DNA from: Pseudopedobacter sp035496935
Lineage (GTDB): Bacteria; Bacteroidota; Bacteroidia; Sphingobacteriales; Sphingobacteriaceae
Length of the DNA stretch: 64,000 nucleotides
Assembly: GCA_035496935.1 (NCBI GenBank)
Contig: DATJED010000014.1
Location: forward strand, 186,001-250,000
Direction of reading: 5' to 3'
The first letter of the stretch is position 1; the number at the start of each line of letters is the position of its first letter. The position numbers were made by a program, and so were the translations under genes. This document shows positions 27,778 to 36,543 of the stretch, in pieces. The notes under the pieces are model-generated. The model did no database searches. It was not told the origin of the DNA and worked only from the letters and a program-made list of their open reading frames with translations.

Positions 27778-27848
27778 ATTTCTTTGATTTTTACTGTATT
27801 AGCACCGCCCAAAGCGGGACGCAAAATTAAGTAAAAATATTTAAATTC

Positions 27849-28631
27849 CTATTTTTTATTTAAAACTTCTTCGACGTATTCAAAGGTTGATAAAACATCT
27901 GCTTTGCTTTTCTTTATTGCTACGGTATGCTCAAAATGTGCCGAAGGTTTTTTATCAACTGTAGAGACCGTCCAACCGTCGTCCCAAAATTTAACACCTG
28001 CTTTACCGGCGTTAATCATTGGCTCAATGGCTATCACCATTCCTTCTGTCAATTTTATTCCTGAACCTCTTTTCCCATAATTAGGAACTTCTGGCTTTTC
28101 ATGTAACATCTTGCCCACTCCATGCCCAACTAACTCCTTAACTACACCGTAACCATTTTTTTCTGCGTGTTGTTGGCAAGCAAAACCGATATCTCCAATT
28201 CTGTTACCTACCACTGCTTGAGCTATCGCTAAATCCAGACATTCCTGAGTAACTTTTAATAATCTTTTTGTTTCCTCAGCAACTTCACCTATCATAAAGG
28301 TATATGCAGAATCGCCAAAGTACTTATCTTTTATTACCCCGCAATCTACAGAAACAATATCTCCACTTCTCAACTCGTAATCACTCGGGAAACCATGAAC
28401 CACTTGGTCATTTAAAGAAATGCACAGCGTGTAAGGGAAACCATTGTAATTTAAAAAAGCTGGAACGGCGTCGTTATCTCTGATAAACTCTTCTGCAATT
28501 TTATTAAGATGTTTGGTTGTTACACCTTCTCCAATAACTTTAGCAACTTCGGCATGAGTTTTAGCAACAAGCTGTGAACTAATTCTAATTAGCTCAATCT
28601 CCTCTGCCGACTTAAAAATTATTTTTGACAT
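27849..28631 (-). CDS. map: Methionine aminopeptidase, type I
   Basis: 260 residues. The five metal ligands are visible in order: Asp in SVDCGVIKD, Asp in YFGDSAYTF, His in LVGHGVGKMLHEKPEVPNYG, Glu in AIEPMINAG and Glu in FEHTVAI. The protein removes the initiator methionine from nascent chains in the cytoplasm. It sits between secY (8-bp gap) and infA, as in many bacteria, and lacks an N-terminal zinc-finger extension. Confidence 0.96.
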   Translation of the reverse strand: MSKIIFKSAEEIELIRISSQLVAKTHAEVAKVIGEGVTTKHLNKIAEEFIRDNDAVPAFLNYNGFPYTLCISLNDQVVHGFPSDYELRSGDIVSVDCGVIKDKYFGDSAYTFMIGEVAEETKRLLKVTQECLDLAIAQAVVGNRIGDIGFACQQHAEKNGYGVVKELVGHGVGKMLHEKPEVPNYGKRGSGIKLTEGMVIAIEPMINAGKAGVKFWDDGWTVSTVDKKPSAHFEHTVAIKKSKADVLSTFEYVEEVLNKK

Positions 28632-28639
28632 TCTTAAGC

Positions 28640-29977
28640 TTAAATTACAGCTTCTGAAGTTCCAATTGATGTAGATGCTGTACGTCCGCTAATTCTTCCG
28701 GTTTTCATTAATCCATCATAATGACGCATTAATAAATGACTTTCCACTTGTTGCAGAGTATCCAAAACAACCGCAACCAAAATCAATAACGATGTACCAC
28801 CAAAGAAATGCGCAAACTGAGAGTTTACACCTGCGATAATAGCAAAAGCTGGTAATATTGCGATAAGTGCTAAGAATAGCGAACCTGGAAAAGTAATTCT
28901 TGAAATAATTGCATCAATAAAATCTGCAGTAGCTTTACCTGGTTTAATACCCGGAACAAATCCCCCATTTTTTTTCATATCATCAGCCATTTGATTAGGA
29001 TTAATCGTAATAGCAGTATAAAAGAAGGTAAACAGAACAATCAGTATAGCGAAAGTAACGTTATAAGCAACAGATGTATAATCACTAAGTGAAGCTAAAA
29101 ACGATGACTGTGCAGCAGGAAAAAATTGTGCAACAGTTGAAGGTATAAACATAATTGCTTGCGCAAAAATGATTGGCATAACCCCGGCCGCGTTAAGCTT
29201 TAAAGGGATATATTGCCTTACACCACCGTACTGTTTATTCCCAACGATTTTCTTTGCATACTGAACAGGCACCTTACGCGTTCCTTGAATAATCAATACT
29301 GTAAATACTACCACAGCAAACAAAGCAACAAACTCGATAAAGAAAGCAATTAATCCTCCCTGACCATTTTGTCTGCTCATAAACTCGGCACCTATACCAT
29401 AAGGAAGCTGGGCAATAATACCCACCATAATTAATATTGAAATACCATTTCCAATACCTTTATCGGTAATTTTCTCACCCATCCACATTACAAACATGGT
29501 TCCGGCAGTTAAAATTATCATTGAAGATATTGTAAACAATGGTTCAGAAATTAACCTAGCTTCTGGAGCGATTTGAGATTTAACATACCCGATAGCTTGT
29601 AAAGCCGTTATACCGATAGTTAAATAACGAGTGATTTGATCAATTTTTTTACGTCCGCTCTCTCCTTCTTTCTGCATTTTTTGGAAATAAGGAACCGCGA
29701 TACCCAAAAGCTGAACAACAATAGAGGCTGAAATATAAGGCATCACACCCAAAGCAAAAATAGAAGCTCTTGAAAAAGAACCACCTGCAAACATGTTCAA
29801 TAAACCTAACAAACCGTCTTTGGCTTGTTCGTTATTTAACGATGCAGGATCTACTCCGGGCAAAACGATAAATGAACCGATTCTATATACCAAAAGAATT
29901 AAGAGTGTGTATAAAATACGCACTCTTAATTCCTCAATTTTCCAAATATTGGATAATGTTGTGAACAGCTTCTTCAT
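28640..29977 (-). CDS. secY: Preprotein translocase subunit SecY
   Basis: 445 residues with about ten membrane helices. Family stretches include VYRIGSFIVLPGVDP, GGSFSRASIFALGVMPYISASI (split plug region), LIIQGTRKVPVQYAKK and PNQMADDMKKNGGFVPGIKPG. SecY forms the protein-conducting channel of the inner membrane with SecE and SecG. It lies between rplO and map. Confidence 0.97.
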   Translation of the reverse strand: MKKLFTTLSNIWKIEELRVRILYTLLILLVYRIGSFIVLPGVDPASLNNEQAKDGLLGLLNMFAGGSFSRASIFALGVMPYISASIVVQLLGIAVPYFQKMQKEGESGRKKIDQITRYLTIGITALQAIGYVKSQIAPEARLISEPLFTISSMIILTAGTMFVMWMGEKITDKGIGNGISILIMVGIIAQLPYGIGAEFMSRQNGQGGLIAFFIEFVALFAVVVFTVLIIQGTRKVPVQYAKKIVGNKQYGGVRQYIPLKLNAAGVMPIIFAQAIMFIPSTVAQFFPAAQSSFLASLSDYTSVAYNVTFAILIVLFTFFYTAITINPNQMADDMKKNGGFVPGIKPGKATADFIDAIISRITFPGSLFLALIAILPAFAIIAGVNSQFAHFFGGTSLLILVAVVLDTLQQVESHLLMRHYDGLMKTGRISGRTASTSIGTSEAVI

Positions 29978-29986
29978 TAAATAAAA

Positions 29987-30433
29987 TTATATTTTTTCTA
30001 CTGAACCGCCTAAAGCTTCTATAGCTTTTTGTGCTGTTGCAGTAAATGCGTGTGCTTTAACGTCTAACTTAATTTTGATTTCGCCTCTTCCCATGATTTT
30101 CACTAAATCATTTTTAGAAATTAAACCATGTTCTTTCAACGTGTCGAAAGATATGGTTTTTAAATCAAATTTTTCAGCTAAACCTTGCAAAACATCAAGG
30201 TTAACGCCAACGTATTCTACACGGTTTAGGCTTTTAAACCCAACCTTAGGCACACGACGTTGCAAAGGCATTTGACCTCCTTCGAAACCTACTTTAGAAG
30301 AATAACCAGAACGAGATCCGGCACCTTTATGTCCACGTGTTGATGTTCCGCCACGTCCAGAACCGGTACCACGACCAATTCTTTTTCTATTTTTTACTGA
30401 ACCCTCTGCAGGTTTTAAATTACTTAAATTCAT
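29987..30433 (-). CDS. rplO: 50S ribosomal protein L15
   Basis: 148 residues. The Gly/Arg-rich N-terminus (MNLSNLKPAEGSVKNRKRIG, GTGSGRGGTSTRGHKGAGSR) threads into 23S rRNA and the C-terminal globular domain (LDVKAHAFTATAQKAIEALG) is typical. It precedes secY by 9 bp. Confidence 0.97.
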   Translation of the reverse strand: MNLSNLKPAEGSVKNRKRIGRGTGSGRGGTSTRGHKGAGSRSGYSSKVGFEGGQMPLQRRVPKVGFKSLNRVEYVGVNLDVLQGLAEKFDLKTISFDTLKEHGLISKNDLVKIMGRGEIKIKLDVKAHAFTATAQKAIEALGGSVEKI

Positions 30434-30438
30434 GGTAA

Positions 30439-30618
30439 TTATACTTTTTCTATGGCTACCAAATGATTTACTTTCTTTACCATTCCGATAATTGCCGGGT
30501 TAGCTTCTACTATCACACTGCTGCTGATTTTTCTTAAACCTAAAGCTTGCATAGTTCTTTTTTGGCGTTCGCTTCTATCAATAACGCTCTTAATCTGGGT
30601 GATTTTTATCTTAGCCAT
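30439..30618 (-). CDS. rpmD: 50S ribosomal protein L30
   Basis: A 59-residue frame from ATG 30618 to TAA 30439. It reads MAKIKITQIRSVIDRSERQK, then RTMQALGLRKISSSVIVEAN and ends VNHLVAIEKV, the complete short bacterial L30. It lies between rpsE (4-bp gap) and rplO (5-bp gap). Confidence 0.95.
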   Translation of the reverse strand: MAKIKITQIKSVIDRSERQKRTMQALGLRKISSSVIVEANPAIIGMVKKVNHLVAIEKV

Positions 30619-30622
30619 CTTC

Positions 30623-31141
30623 TTAACCGTTAAAAACTTTATTTAATGAAACACCTCTTTGCTGAGCTACAGTTTGCGCATCTCTTAATTGAGACAATGC
30701 AGAAATAGTTGCTTTAACCACGTTATGCGGATTAGATGAACCTTTTGATTTTGCAAGTACGTTATGTACACCTGCAGACTCCAATACAGCCCTCATCGCA
30801 CCACCGGCAATAACTCCGGTACCATTTGCAGCAGGTTTTAAAAATACAAAACCTCCAGAAAATTTACCGATTTGCTCATGCGGAATAGTGGCGTTTATAA
30901 TTGGCACTTTTACCAAATTCTTTTTAGCATCATCAATTCCTTTAGCAATTGCTTCAGTAACCTCTTTTGCTTTACCCAAACCGTAACCTACTACACCGTT
31001 TTCATCTCCTACCACAACGATAGCAGAGAAACTGAAAGTACGTCCACCTTTGGTAACTTTAGCAACACGTTGGATGCTAACCAAACGATCTTTTAATTCG
31101 ATCTCGTTTGCTTTTACTCTTTTTATATTTATAGTTGACAT
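30623..31141 (-). CDS. rpsE: 30S ribosomal protein S5
   Basis: 172 residues. The double-stranded RNA-binding-like N-terminal domain has ELKDRLVSIQRVAKVTKGGR and FSFSAIVVVGDENGVVGYGL; the C-terminal domain has VLESAGVHNVLAKSKGSSNP. S5 contributes to decoding accuracy and mRNA helicase activity of the 30S subunit. Confidence 0.97.
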   Translation of the reverse strand: MSTINIKRVKANEIELKDRLVSIQRVAKVTKGGRTFSFSAIVVVGDENGVVGYGLGKAKEVTEAIAKGIDDAKKNLVKVPIINATIPHEQIGKFSGGFVFLKPAANGTGVIAGGAMRAVLESAGVHNVLAKSKGSSNPHNVVKATISALSQLRDAQTVAQQRGVSLNKVFNG

Positions 31142-31154
31142 TTCTCTACCTCAA

Positions 31155-31511
31155 TTAAAAGATTAAACCACCCTCACGAGCACCTTCAGCCAAAGACTTA
31201 ACTCGACCATGGTACAGGTAACCATTTCTATCAAAAACAACTTCTTTAATTCCAGCTGCAATTGCTTTCTCGGCAACTTTTTTACCAACCTCTTTAGACT
31301 GATCTATTTTAGGTCCTTTTGAACTGAAATCCTTTTCTAGAGACGAAGCAGCAACTAATGTTTTGCCATCATTATCGTCAATTATTTGAGCATAAATTCC
31401 TTTGTTACTTCTGAAAACAGATAAACGTGGACGCTCTGGAGAACCAGTAATTCTTTTTCTGATACCCTTTTTTATTCTCTCCCTGCGGGATAACTTAATT
31501 TTTCCTGCCAT
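31155..31511 (-). CDS. rplR: 50S ribosomal protein L18
   Basis: 118 residues. Typical L18 motifs: RRERIKKGIRKRITGSPERP, RLSVFRSNKGIYAQIIDD and the C-terminal FDRNGYLYHGRVKSLAEGAR. L18 binds 5S rRNA and helps attach it to the central protuberance together with L5. Confidence 0.97.
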   Translation of the reverse strand: MAGKIKLSRRERIKKGIRKRITGSPERPRLSVFRSNKGIYAQIIDDNDGKTLVAASSLEKDFSSKGPKIDQSKEVGKKVAEKAIAAGIKEVVFDRNGYLYHGRVKSLAEGAREGGLIF

Positions 31512-31516
31512 GACAA

Positions 31517-32074
31517 TTATTTTTTAGATGCTGACTTACCTGCTTTTCTTCTCAATTGCTCACCAACAAACTTGATACCTTTACCTTTATAAGGCTCAGG
31601 AGCTCTTAACGAACGAATCTTAGCTGCAACTTGACCAAGCAATTGCTTATCTATAGATTCCAAAATAATTGTTGGATTTTTTCCCTTCTCGGCTGTTGTA
31701 GCAACTTTAATTTCTGGAGGAAGTGCAAAAACAATATGGTGAGAGTAACCTAACACTAAATCTAAGGTATTTCCTTGATTTGATGCTCTGTAACCAACAC
31801 CTACTAATTCTTGTTGAAGTTTATATCCTTCTGTTACACCAACAACCATGTTGTTGATCAACGCTCTGTACAAACCATGTAATGCTTTGTGGCGTTTTTG
31901 TTCAGTCGGACGGGTAACTATAATATTTCCGTCTTCCTGAGAAACGGTGATATCTGCATCTACTTGCTGACTTAATTCTCCTTTAGGGCCTTTTACTGTA
32001 ACTAAATTGTCTTTAGAAACTGTTAACGTTACACCGTTAGGGATTGAAATTGGGGCTTTACCTACTCTTGACAT
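31517..32074 (-). CDS. rplF: 50S ribosomal protein L6
   Basis: 185 residues with two related domains. MSRVGKAPISIPNGVTLTV opens the protein, VGVGYRASNQGNTLDLVLGY lies mid-protein and RAPEPYKGKGIKFVGEQLRR is the conserved C-terminal stretch. L6 binds near the sarcin-ricin loop region. 5-bp gap to rplR. Confidence 0.97.
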   Translation of the reverse strand: MSRVGKAPISIPNGVTLTVSKDNLVTVKGPKGELSQQVDADITVSQEDGNIIVTRPTEQKRHKALHGLYRALINNMVVGVTEGYKLQQELVGVGYRASNQGNTLDLVLGYSHHIVFALPPEIKVATTAEKGKNPTIILESIDKQLLGQVAAKIRSLRAPEPYKGKGIKFVGEQLRRKAGKSASKK

Positions 32075-32090
32075 ATCTTTCTCCTCCTAA

Positions 32091-32489
32091 TTAGTAAACG
32101 TAACATAAAACCTCACCACCAACATTTAGTTGTTTCGCTTCTTTATCGGTCATTACACCTTTAGAAGTTGACATGATGGCGATTCCTAAACCATTTAATA
32201 CTCTAGGCATATTGCCCATACCTGCATATTTTCTCAAACCTGGTCTACTTGCTCTCGCAATACTGCGAATAGCCGGAATTTTAGTAATTGGATGATACTT
32301 TAAAGCTACTTTAATAGTGCCTTGAACATCATTATCCTCAAACTTGTAATTCGTGATGTAACCTTTATCAAAAAGTACTTTTGTAATTTCCTTTTTGAGG
32401 TTTGATGCAGGAATTTCTACAACCCTGTGGTTGGCCTTGATGGCATTCCTTACTCTTGTAAGATAATCTGCTATTGGATCTGTATACAT
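32091..32489 (-). CDS. rpsH: 30S ribosomal protein S8
   Basis: 132 residues from ATG 32489 (MYTDPIADYLTRVRNAIKAN). The frame can be extended to a TTG at 32525, but the extra 12 residues match no S8 and overlap a probable -7 promoter element, so the shorter start is used. The C-terminus GLGIAIMSTSKGVMTDKEAK ... GGEVLCYVY is typical. S8 is a primary 16S rRNA-binding protein. Confidence 0.96.
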   Translation of the reverse strand: MYTDPIADYLTRVRNAIKANHRVVEIPASNLKKEITKVLFDKGYITNYKFEDNDVQGTIKVALKYHPITKIPAIRSIARASRPGLRKYAGMGNMPRVLNGLGIAIMSTSKGVMTDKEAKQLNVGGEVLCYVY

Positions 32490-32522
32490 TTTATTGTTAT
32501 ATAAAAAGAATTTTTCGGACCG

Positions 32523-32530
32523 CAAAGGTA
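32523..32530 (-). promoter_or_regulatory. Putative internal -7 element before rpsH
   Basis: On the minus strand TACCTTTG matches TAnnTTTG exactly and lies in the 69-bp rpsN-rpsH gap, one of the longer gaps of the cluster. No TTG is found at the usual -33 distance. Confidence 0.35.
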
Positions 32531-32558
32531 CAAAAAATTCTTTATGATTCTTTTCTAA

Positions 32559-32828
32559 TTACCAGCTGGCTTTTCTAATCCCCGGAATCTTTCCGGCTAA
32601 AGCCATTTCACGGAAAGTTACACGTGAAATACCGAACTGACGCATATAACCTCTTGGACGACCAGTTAATTTACATCTGTTATGTAAACGTACCGGAGAA
32701 GAGTTTTTTGGTAATTTATCTAAACCTTCGAAATCGCCAGCAGCTTTTAGTGCTTCTCTTTTCTCGGCGTATTTTTCAACCAGTCTCTGACGCTTAACTT
32801 CGCGAGCTTTTATTCCTTCTTTAGCCAT
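32559..32828 (-). CDS. rpsN: 30S ribosomal protein S14
   Basis: 89 residues, the long zinc-independent form: MAKEGIKAREVKRQRLVEKY, an insertion, then RLHNRCKLTGRPRGYMRQFG with a single Cys, and RKASW at the end. Its start overlaps the rplE stop by 8 nt (ATGGCTAA), which suggests translational coupling. Confidence 0.97.
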   Translation of the reverse strand: MAKEGIKAREVKRQRLVEKYAEKREALKAAGDFEGLDKLPKNSSPVRLHNRCKLTGRPRGYMRQFGISRVTFREMALAGKIPGIRKASW

Positions 32829-33390
32829 TGTGAACTATGTTATGATTTTTAAATGGTAAACCGAATTGCTTTAACAATTCCAATGCTTCTAAATCTGTAC
32901 CTGCGCTGGTAACAAATGTAATATCCATACCTTGGATCTTGTTGATTTTATCAATGTTGATCTCAGGGAAGATAATTTGTTCTGATACGCCTAAAGTATA
33001 ATTACCTCGGCCATCAAAACCTTTATCGTTGATTCCTTTGAAATCACGGATACGAGGAAGGGCCACAGAAATCAAGCGGTCTAGGAATTCATACATTTGG
33101 TTATCGCGTAAAGTTACACGTACACCAACCGGCATACCTTTACGTAATTTAAAGTTTGAAATATCCTTTTTAGATTTAGCAGAAACTGCTTGCTGACCAG
33201 TAATGGTAGTTAATTCTAAAATTGCAGATTCTACAACTTTTTTGTCTGTTACACCTGCGCCAACACCTTGGTTGATCGCAATTTTCTGCAACTTAGGCAC
33301 TTGCATAACACTTTTATACTGGAATTTATCCTTTAAAGCGCTAACAATTTCCTCTTTGTATTTATTTTTTAATCTTGGTGCGTAAGCCAT
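32821..33390 (-). CDS. rplE: 50S ribosomal protein L5
   Basis: 189 residues. MAYAPRLKNKYKEEIVSALK, QVPKLQKIAINQGVG and FKGINDKGFDGRGNYTLGVS are characteristic. L5 binds 5S rRNA and contacts the P-site tRNA. The stop codon overlaps the rpsN start by 8 nt and the start overlaps the rplX stop by 1 nt. Confidence 0.97.
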   Translation of the reverse strand: MAYAPRLKNKYKEEIVSALKDKFQYKSVMQVPKLQKIAINQGVGAGVTDKKVVESAILELTTITGQQAVSAKSKKDISNFKLRKGMPVGVRVTLRDNQMYEFLDRLISVALPRIRDFKGINDKGFDGRGNYTLGVSEQIIFPEINIDKINKIQGMDITFVTSAGTDLEALELLKQFGLPFKNHNIVHNG

Positions 33391-33725
33391 TACTTAATTT
33401 CCTCCCCAGATTTTTTAGCTATTCTAATTACTTTCCCTTCTTCATTTCTTTTTCTGCTGATACGTGTAGCTTTACCCGATTTAGGGTCAACCAACGATAC
33501 GTTAGAGATATGAAGTGGGGCTTCCATTTTAATAATACCACCGTTAGGATTAGCTGCATTTGGTTTGGTATGTTTAGAAACCATGTTAGTTCCTTCAACC
33601 AAAACACGGCTAGTTTTAGTAATTACTTCTAATACTTTACCTTGCTGTCCTTTTGAGTCTCCTGCTATTATTTTAACTAAGTCTCCTTTACGGATATTTA
33701 GTTTTACGTTTTTCTTCTTTTCCAT
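33390..33725 (-). CDS. rplX: 50S ribosomal protein L24
   Basis: 111 residues with a KOW motif at the N-terminus (LNIRKGDLVKIIAGDSKGQQ, GKVLEVITKTSRVLVEG). L24 starts 50S assembly by binding the 5' end of 23S rRNA. It is packed 1 bp after rplN. Confidence 0.97.
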   Translation of the reverse strand: MEKKKNVKLNIRKGDLVKIIAGDSKGQQGKVLEVITKTSRVLVEGTNMVSKHTKPNAANPNGGIIKMEAPLHISNVSLVDPKSGKATRISRKRNEEGKVIRIAKKSGEEIK

Positions 33726-33726
33726 A

Positions 33727-34095
33727 TTACAAAACCTCCGGTGCTAATGATACAATTTTCATGAATTGTTTTTCACGCAACTCTCTTGCAACAGGACCGA
33801 AAATACGCGTTCCTCTTGGCTCGTCTTGTGCATTCAACAAAACAGCTGCATTGTCGTCGAAACGGATATAAGAACCGTCTTTTCTTCTGATTTCTTTTTT
33901 AGTCCTTACAACTACGGCTTTAGATACTGTACCTTTTTTTATGTTTCCGGATGGAATTGCACTTTTTACAGTTACAACCACCTTGTCTCCTATAGAAGCG
34001 TATCTTTTACCGGTACCGCCTAATACTCTAATAACTAAAACTTGTTTAGCACCTGAGTTATCGGCTACGTTTAATCGTGATTCCTGTTGTACCAT
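33727..34095 (-). CDS. rplN: 50S ribosomal protein L14
   Basis: 122 residues, full length. MVQQESRLNVADNSGAKQVL, VIRVLGGTGKRYASIGD and RGTRIFGPVARELREKQFMK are highly conserved L14 stretches. L14 lies at the subunit interface. 1-bp gap to rpsQ. Confidence 0.97.
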   Translation of the reverse strand: MVQQESRLNVADNSGAKQVLVIRVLGGTGKRYASIGDKVVVTVKSAIPSGNIKKGTVSKAVVVRTKKEIRRKDGSYIRFDDNAAVLLNAQDEPRGTRIFGPVARELREKQFMKIVSLAPEVL

Positions 34096-34096
34096 G

Positions 34097-34351
34097 TTAT
34101 TTAGCCCTTTCTAAAATTTCAACTAATCTCCAGTTCTTATTTTTACTCAGCGGACGTGTCTCCATGATCAGGACGGTATCACCGATACCGCAATCATTCT
34201 TCTCGTCATGAGCCATAAATTTGGTAGTCGTTTTTACGAACTTACCATAAATTGGGTGTTTCACTTTCCTTTCAACCGCTACAACTATGGATTTGTCCAT
34301 TTTGTTGCTTGTTACCAACCCAGTTCTTGTTTTTCTTAATTTTCTTTCCAT
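34097..34351 (-). CDS. rpsQ: 30S ribosomal protein S17
   Basis: 84 residues with an OB fold (RKTRTGLVTSNKMDKSIVVA, KHPIYGKFVKTTTKFMAHDE, DTVLIMETRPLSKNKNWRLV). S17 binds the 5' domain of 16S rRNA. It precedes rplN in the usual order. Confidence 0.97.
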   Translation of the reverse strand: MERKLRKTRTGLVTSNKMDKSIVVAVERKVKHPIYGKFVKTTTKFMAHDEKNDCGIGDTVLIMETRPLSKNKNWRLVEILERAK

Positions 34352-34366
34352 TTCGACTTTAAAAAA

Positions 34367-34579
34367 TTATGAATTACTTTCAGAAACTGCCTTAGCCTTG
34401 CGCTGAGTTAATTCGGTGTTGAAACGAGCGATATCTTTTCTCGCCTTGTTAATTCTTGTAGGATTTTCTATAGCAGAAACTGCATGGGCAAACTTTAACT
34501 TGGTTAAAGTTGCTTTCTCCTCTTGAATCCTGGCAACGATTTCTTCGTTTGACAGGTCTTTGATTTCTGAGTATTTCAT
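34367..34579 (-). CDS. rpmC: 50S ribosomal protein L29
   Basis: 70 residues, two helices (MKYSEIKDLSNEEIVARIQE, LTKLKFAHAVSAIENPTRIN, KARKDIARFNTELTQR). L29 lies at the exit tunnel, beside L23, near the signal recognition particle site. A 70-bp gap separates it from rplP. Confidence 0.96.
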   Translation of the reverse strand: MKYSEIKDLSNEEIVARIQEEKATLTKLKFAHAVSAIENPTRINKARKDIARFNTELTQRKAKAVSESNS

Positions 34580-34649
34580 TTTATTGTTAGTTAATAGTTA
34601 AAGTTGTCTTTGTTAGGTAACGGCCAACAAAAAAAACTAAAAACCGATG

Positions 34650-35072
34650 TTATGCTTCCACGTAATCTCTACGTACTACAAATTTTGTTTGAACTGGTAA
34701 TTTTTGTGCTGCTAAACGCATTGCCTCTTTAGCTATTTCAAAAGGCACACCTTCTGCTTCGAAAAGGATACGTCCTGGTCTTACAACGGCAACCCAGTAT
34801 TCTGGCGCTCCCTTACCTTTACCCATACGAACCTCTGCAGGTTTTTTGGTAACTGGTTTATCAGGGAAGATGCGAATCCAAACCTGGCCTTCACGTTTCA
34901 TAAAACGTGTTACGGCAATACGGGCAGCTTCTATCTGACGGCTGGTGATCCAGGCCTCCTCTAATGATTTTATTCCGAATGAACCGAAAGACAGCTCAGC
35001 ACCACGAGAGGCTAAGCCTTTCATTCTGCCTTTTTGCATCTTTCTGAACTTCGTTCTTTTTGGCTGTAACAT
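34650..35072 (-). CDS. rplP: 50S ribosomal protein L16
   Basis: 140 residues. MLQPKRTKFRKMQKGRMKGL opens the protein; RFMKREGQVWIRIFPDKPVT, MGKGKGAPEYWVAVVRPGRI and PVQTKFVVRRDYVEA are conserved. L16 contacts the A-site tRNA elbow. Confidence 0.97.
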   Translation of the reverse strand: MLQPKRTKFRKMQKGRMKGLASRGAELSFGSFGIKSLEEAWITSRQIEAARIAVTRFMKREGQVWIRIFPDKPVTKKPAEVRMGKGKGAPEYWVAVVRPGRILFEAEGVPFEIAKEAMRLAAQKLPVQTKFVVRRDYVEA

Positions 35073-35112
35073 TACTTTGTGTTTAAATCGTTAAACGATA
35101 GTTTCTTATAAA

Positions 35113-35901
35113 TTATCTCTTTCCTTTTCCGGCACCTGCACCGCCTCTGTTGTTTCCACCGCCTCGGTTTCCGCCTTTTCTATCGCCTCCACCGCGGTTA
35201 TCGCGTGAGCCAAAGCCACCTTCTGGTTTACCACCTTTGCCTGTGTTTGCACCTATGTTAGGAGAAAGATCTCTCTTACCATAAACTTCGCCTTTACAAA
35301 TCCAAACCTTAATACCTATTTTACCATAAGTAGTTAAAGCTTCGCCTAAAGCATAGTCTATATCAGCTCTTAAAGTATGTAATGGAGTTCTTCCATCTTT
35401 ATACTGTTCGCTACGAGCCATCTCTGCTCCACCTAATCTTCCTGAACACATGATTTTAATTCCTTCGGCACCCATTCTCATGGTTGCGGCGATTGAAGTT
35501 TTCATTGCTCTACGGAAAGAAATTCTTGCTTCTAATTGTTTTGCAACACCGTCTGCAACTAATTGTGCATCAAGCTCAGGGCGTTTGATTTCAAAAATGT
35601 TGATTTGTACATCTTTCTTAGTTAATTGCTTTAACTCTTCTTTGATTTTATCAACCTCTGAACCGCCTTTACCGATTACAATACCCGGACGAGCTGTGTG
35701 TATAGTTACCGTAATACGTTTTAAAGTTCTTTCGATAACTACTTTTGCAACTCCACCTTTTGCTATACGAGCAGATAGATATCTACGAATTTTTTCGTCC
35801 TCAACTAATTTATCAGCGTATTTATTACCACCGTACCAGTTAGAATCCCATCCTCTTACGATGCCTAACCTTAGTCCTATTGGATTAGCTTTTTGTCCCA
35901 T
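35113..35901 (-). CDS. rpsC: 30S ribosomal protein S3
   Basis: 262 residues. An N-terminal KH domain (TARPGIVIGKGGSEVDKIKE) and the S3 C-terminal domain (MKTSIAATMRMGAEGIKIMC, GRTPLHTLRADIDYALGEAL) are followed by a tail from about residue 215 rich in Gly, Arg, Asn and Lys. The tail makes it longer than E. coli S3 and is disordered-looking. S3 lines the mRNA entry channel. Confidence 0.97.
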   Translation of the reverse strand: MGQKANPIGLRLGIVRGWDSNWYGGNKYADKLVEDEKIRRYLSARIAKGGVAKVVIERTLKRITVTIHTARPGIVIGKGGSEVDKIKEELKQLTKKDVQINIFEIKRPELDAQLVADGVAKQLEARISFRRAMKTSIAATMRMGAEGIKIMCSGRLGGAEMARSEQYKDGRTPLHTLRADIDYALGEALTTYGKIGIKVWICKGEVYGKRDLSPNIGANTGKGGKPEGGFGSRDNRGGGDRKGGNRGGGNNRGGAGAGKGKR

Positions 35902-35907
35902 TTCTGC

Positions 35908-36270
35908 TTAATTAGTTTGAGGTTCAACATTCTTACTATCTACAACCAAAGTTACATGGTTAGAACGCTTGCGAATTCTATATCCACGACCCTGAGGTGC
36001 TGGTCTTAAACGCTTTAATTGACGACCGCCATCAACCATTACAGTTTTAACGAATAATTTTGCGTCTTCAGGGCGTTGACCCTCATTTTTTGATTCCCAA
36101 TTTTTTATAGCAGATAACAATAGTTTCTCAACTCTTATTGCTGCTTCTTTATTGGTATATTTTAATATGTAAAGTGCCTTTTCAACACCTTCGCCTCTGA
36201 TCAAGTCAACTACCAGTCTCATTTTACGAGGTGAAGTGGGGCAATTATTTAATTTTGCTACTGCTTCCAT
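35908..36270 (-). CDS. rplV: 50S ribosomal protein L22
   Basis: 120 residues. NCPTSPRKMRLVVDLIRGEG, KLLLSAIKNWESKN and LKRLRPAPQGRGYRIRKRSN (the loop reaching into the exit tunnel) identify it. 6-bp gap to rpsC. Confidence 0.97.
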   Translation of the reverse strand: MEAVAKLNNCPTSPRKMRLVVDLIRGEGVEKALYILKYTNKEAAIRVEKLLLSAIKNWESKNEGQRPEDAKLFVKTVMVDGGRQLKRLRPAPQGRGYRIRKRSNHVTLVVDSKNVEPQTN

Positions 36271-36276
36271 TGCTTA

Positions 36277-36543
36277 TTATCTTTTCTTATCAGCGTGTCC
36301 TCTAAATGTTCTGGTTGGAGCAAATTCTCCTAATTTGTGACCAACCATGTTTTCAGTTACATAAACAGGAATAAACTTATTTCCATTATGCACTGCGAAA
36401 GTGTGACCTACGAAATCCGGAGATATCATTGATCTTCTTGACCAAGTTTTAATTACGGTCTTTTTACCTGCATCATTCATTGTAGAAACTTTTTTCTCTA
36501 CATTATGATCTATATAAGGTCCTTTTTTAATCGAACGAGCCAT
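36277..36543 (-). CDS. rpsS: 30S ribosomal protein S19
   Basis: 88 residues: MARSIKKGPYIDHNVEKKVS, IKTWSRRSMISPDFVGHTFA, VHNGNKFIPVYVTENMVGHK and LGEFAPTRTFRGHADKKR. S19 binds the 16S rRNA 3' domain with S13. It overlaps the rplB stop codon by 1 nt. Confidence 0.97.
   Translation of the reverse strand: MARSIKKGPYIDHNVEKKVSTMNDAGKKTVIKTWSRRSMISPDFVGHTFAVHNGNKFIPVYVTENMVGHKLGEFAPTRTFRGHADKKR

Noticed and set aside
32490..32525. Longer S8 protein starting at TTG 32525
   Set aside because: The extra residues do not match S8 and overlap a promoter-like element.
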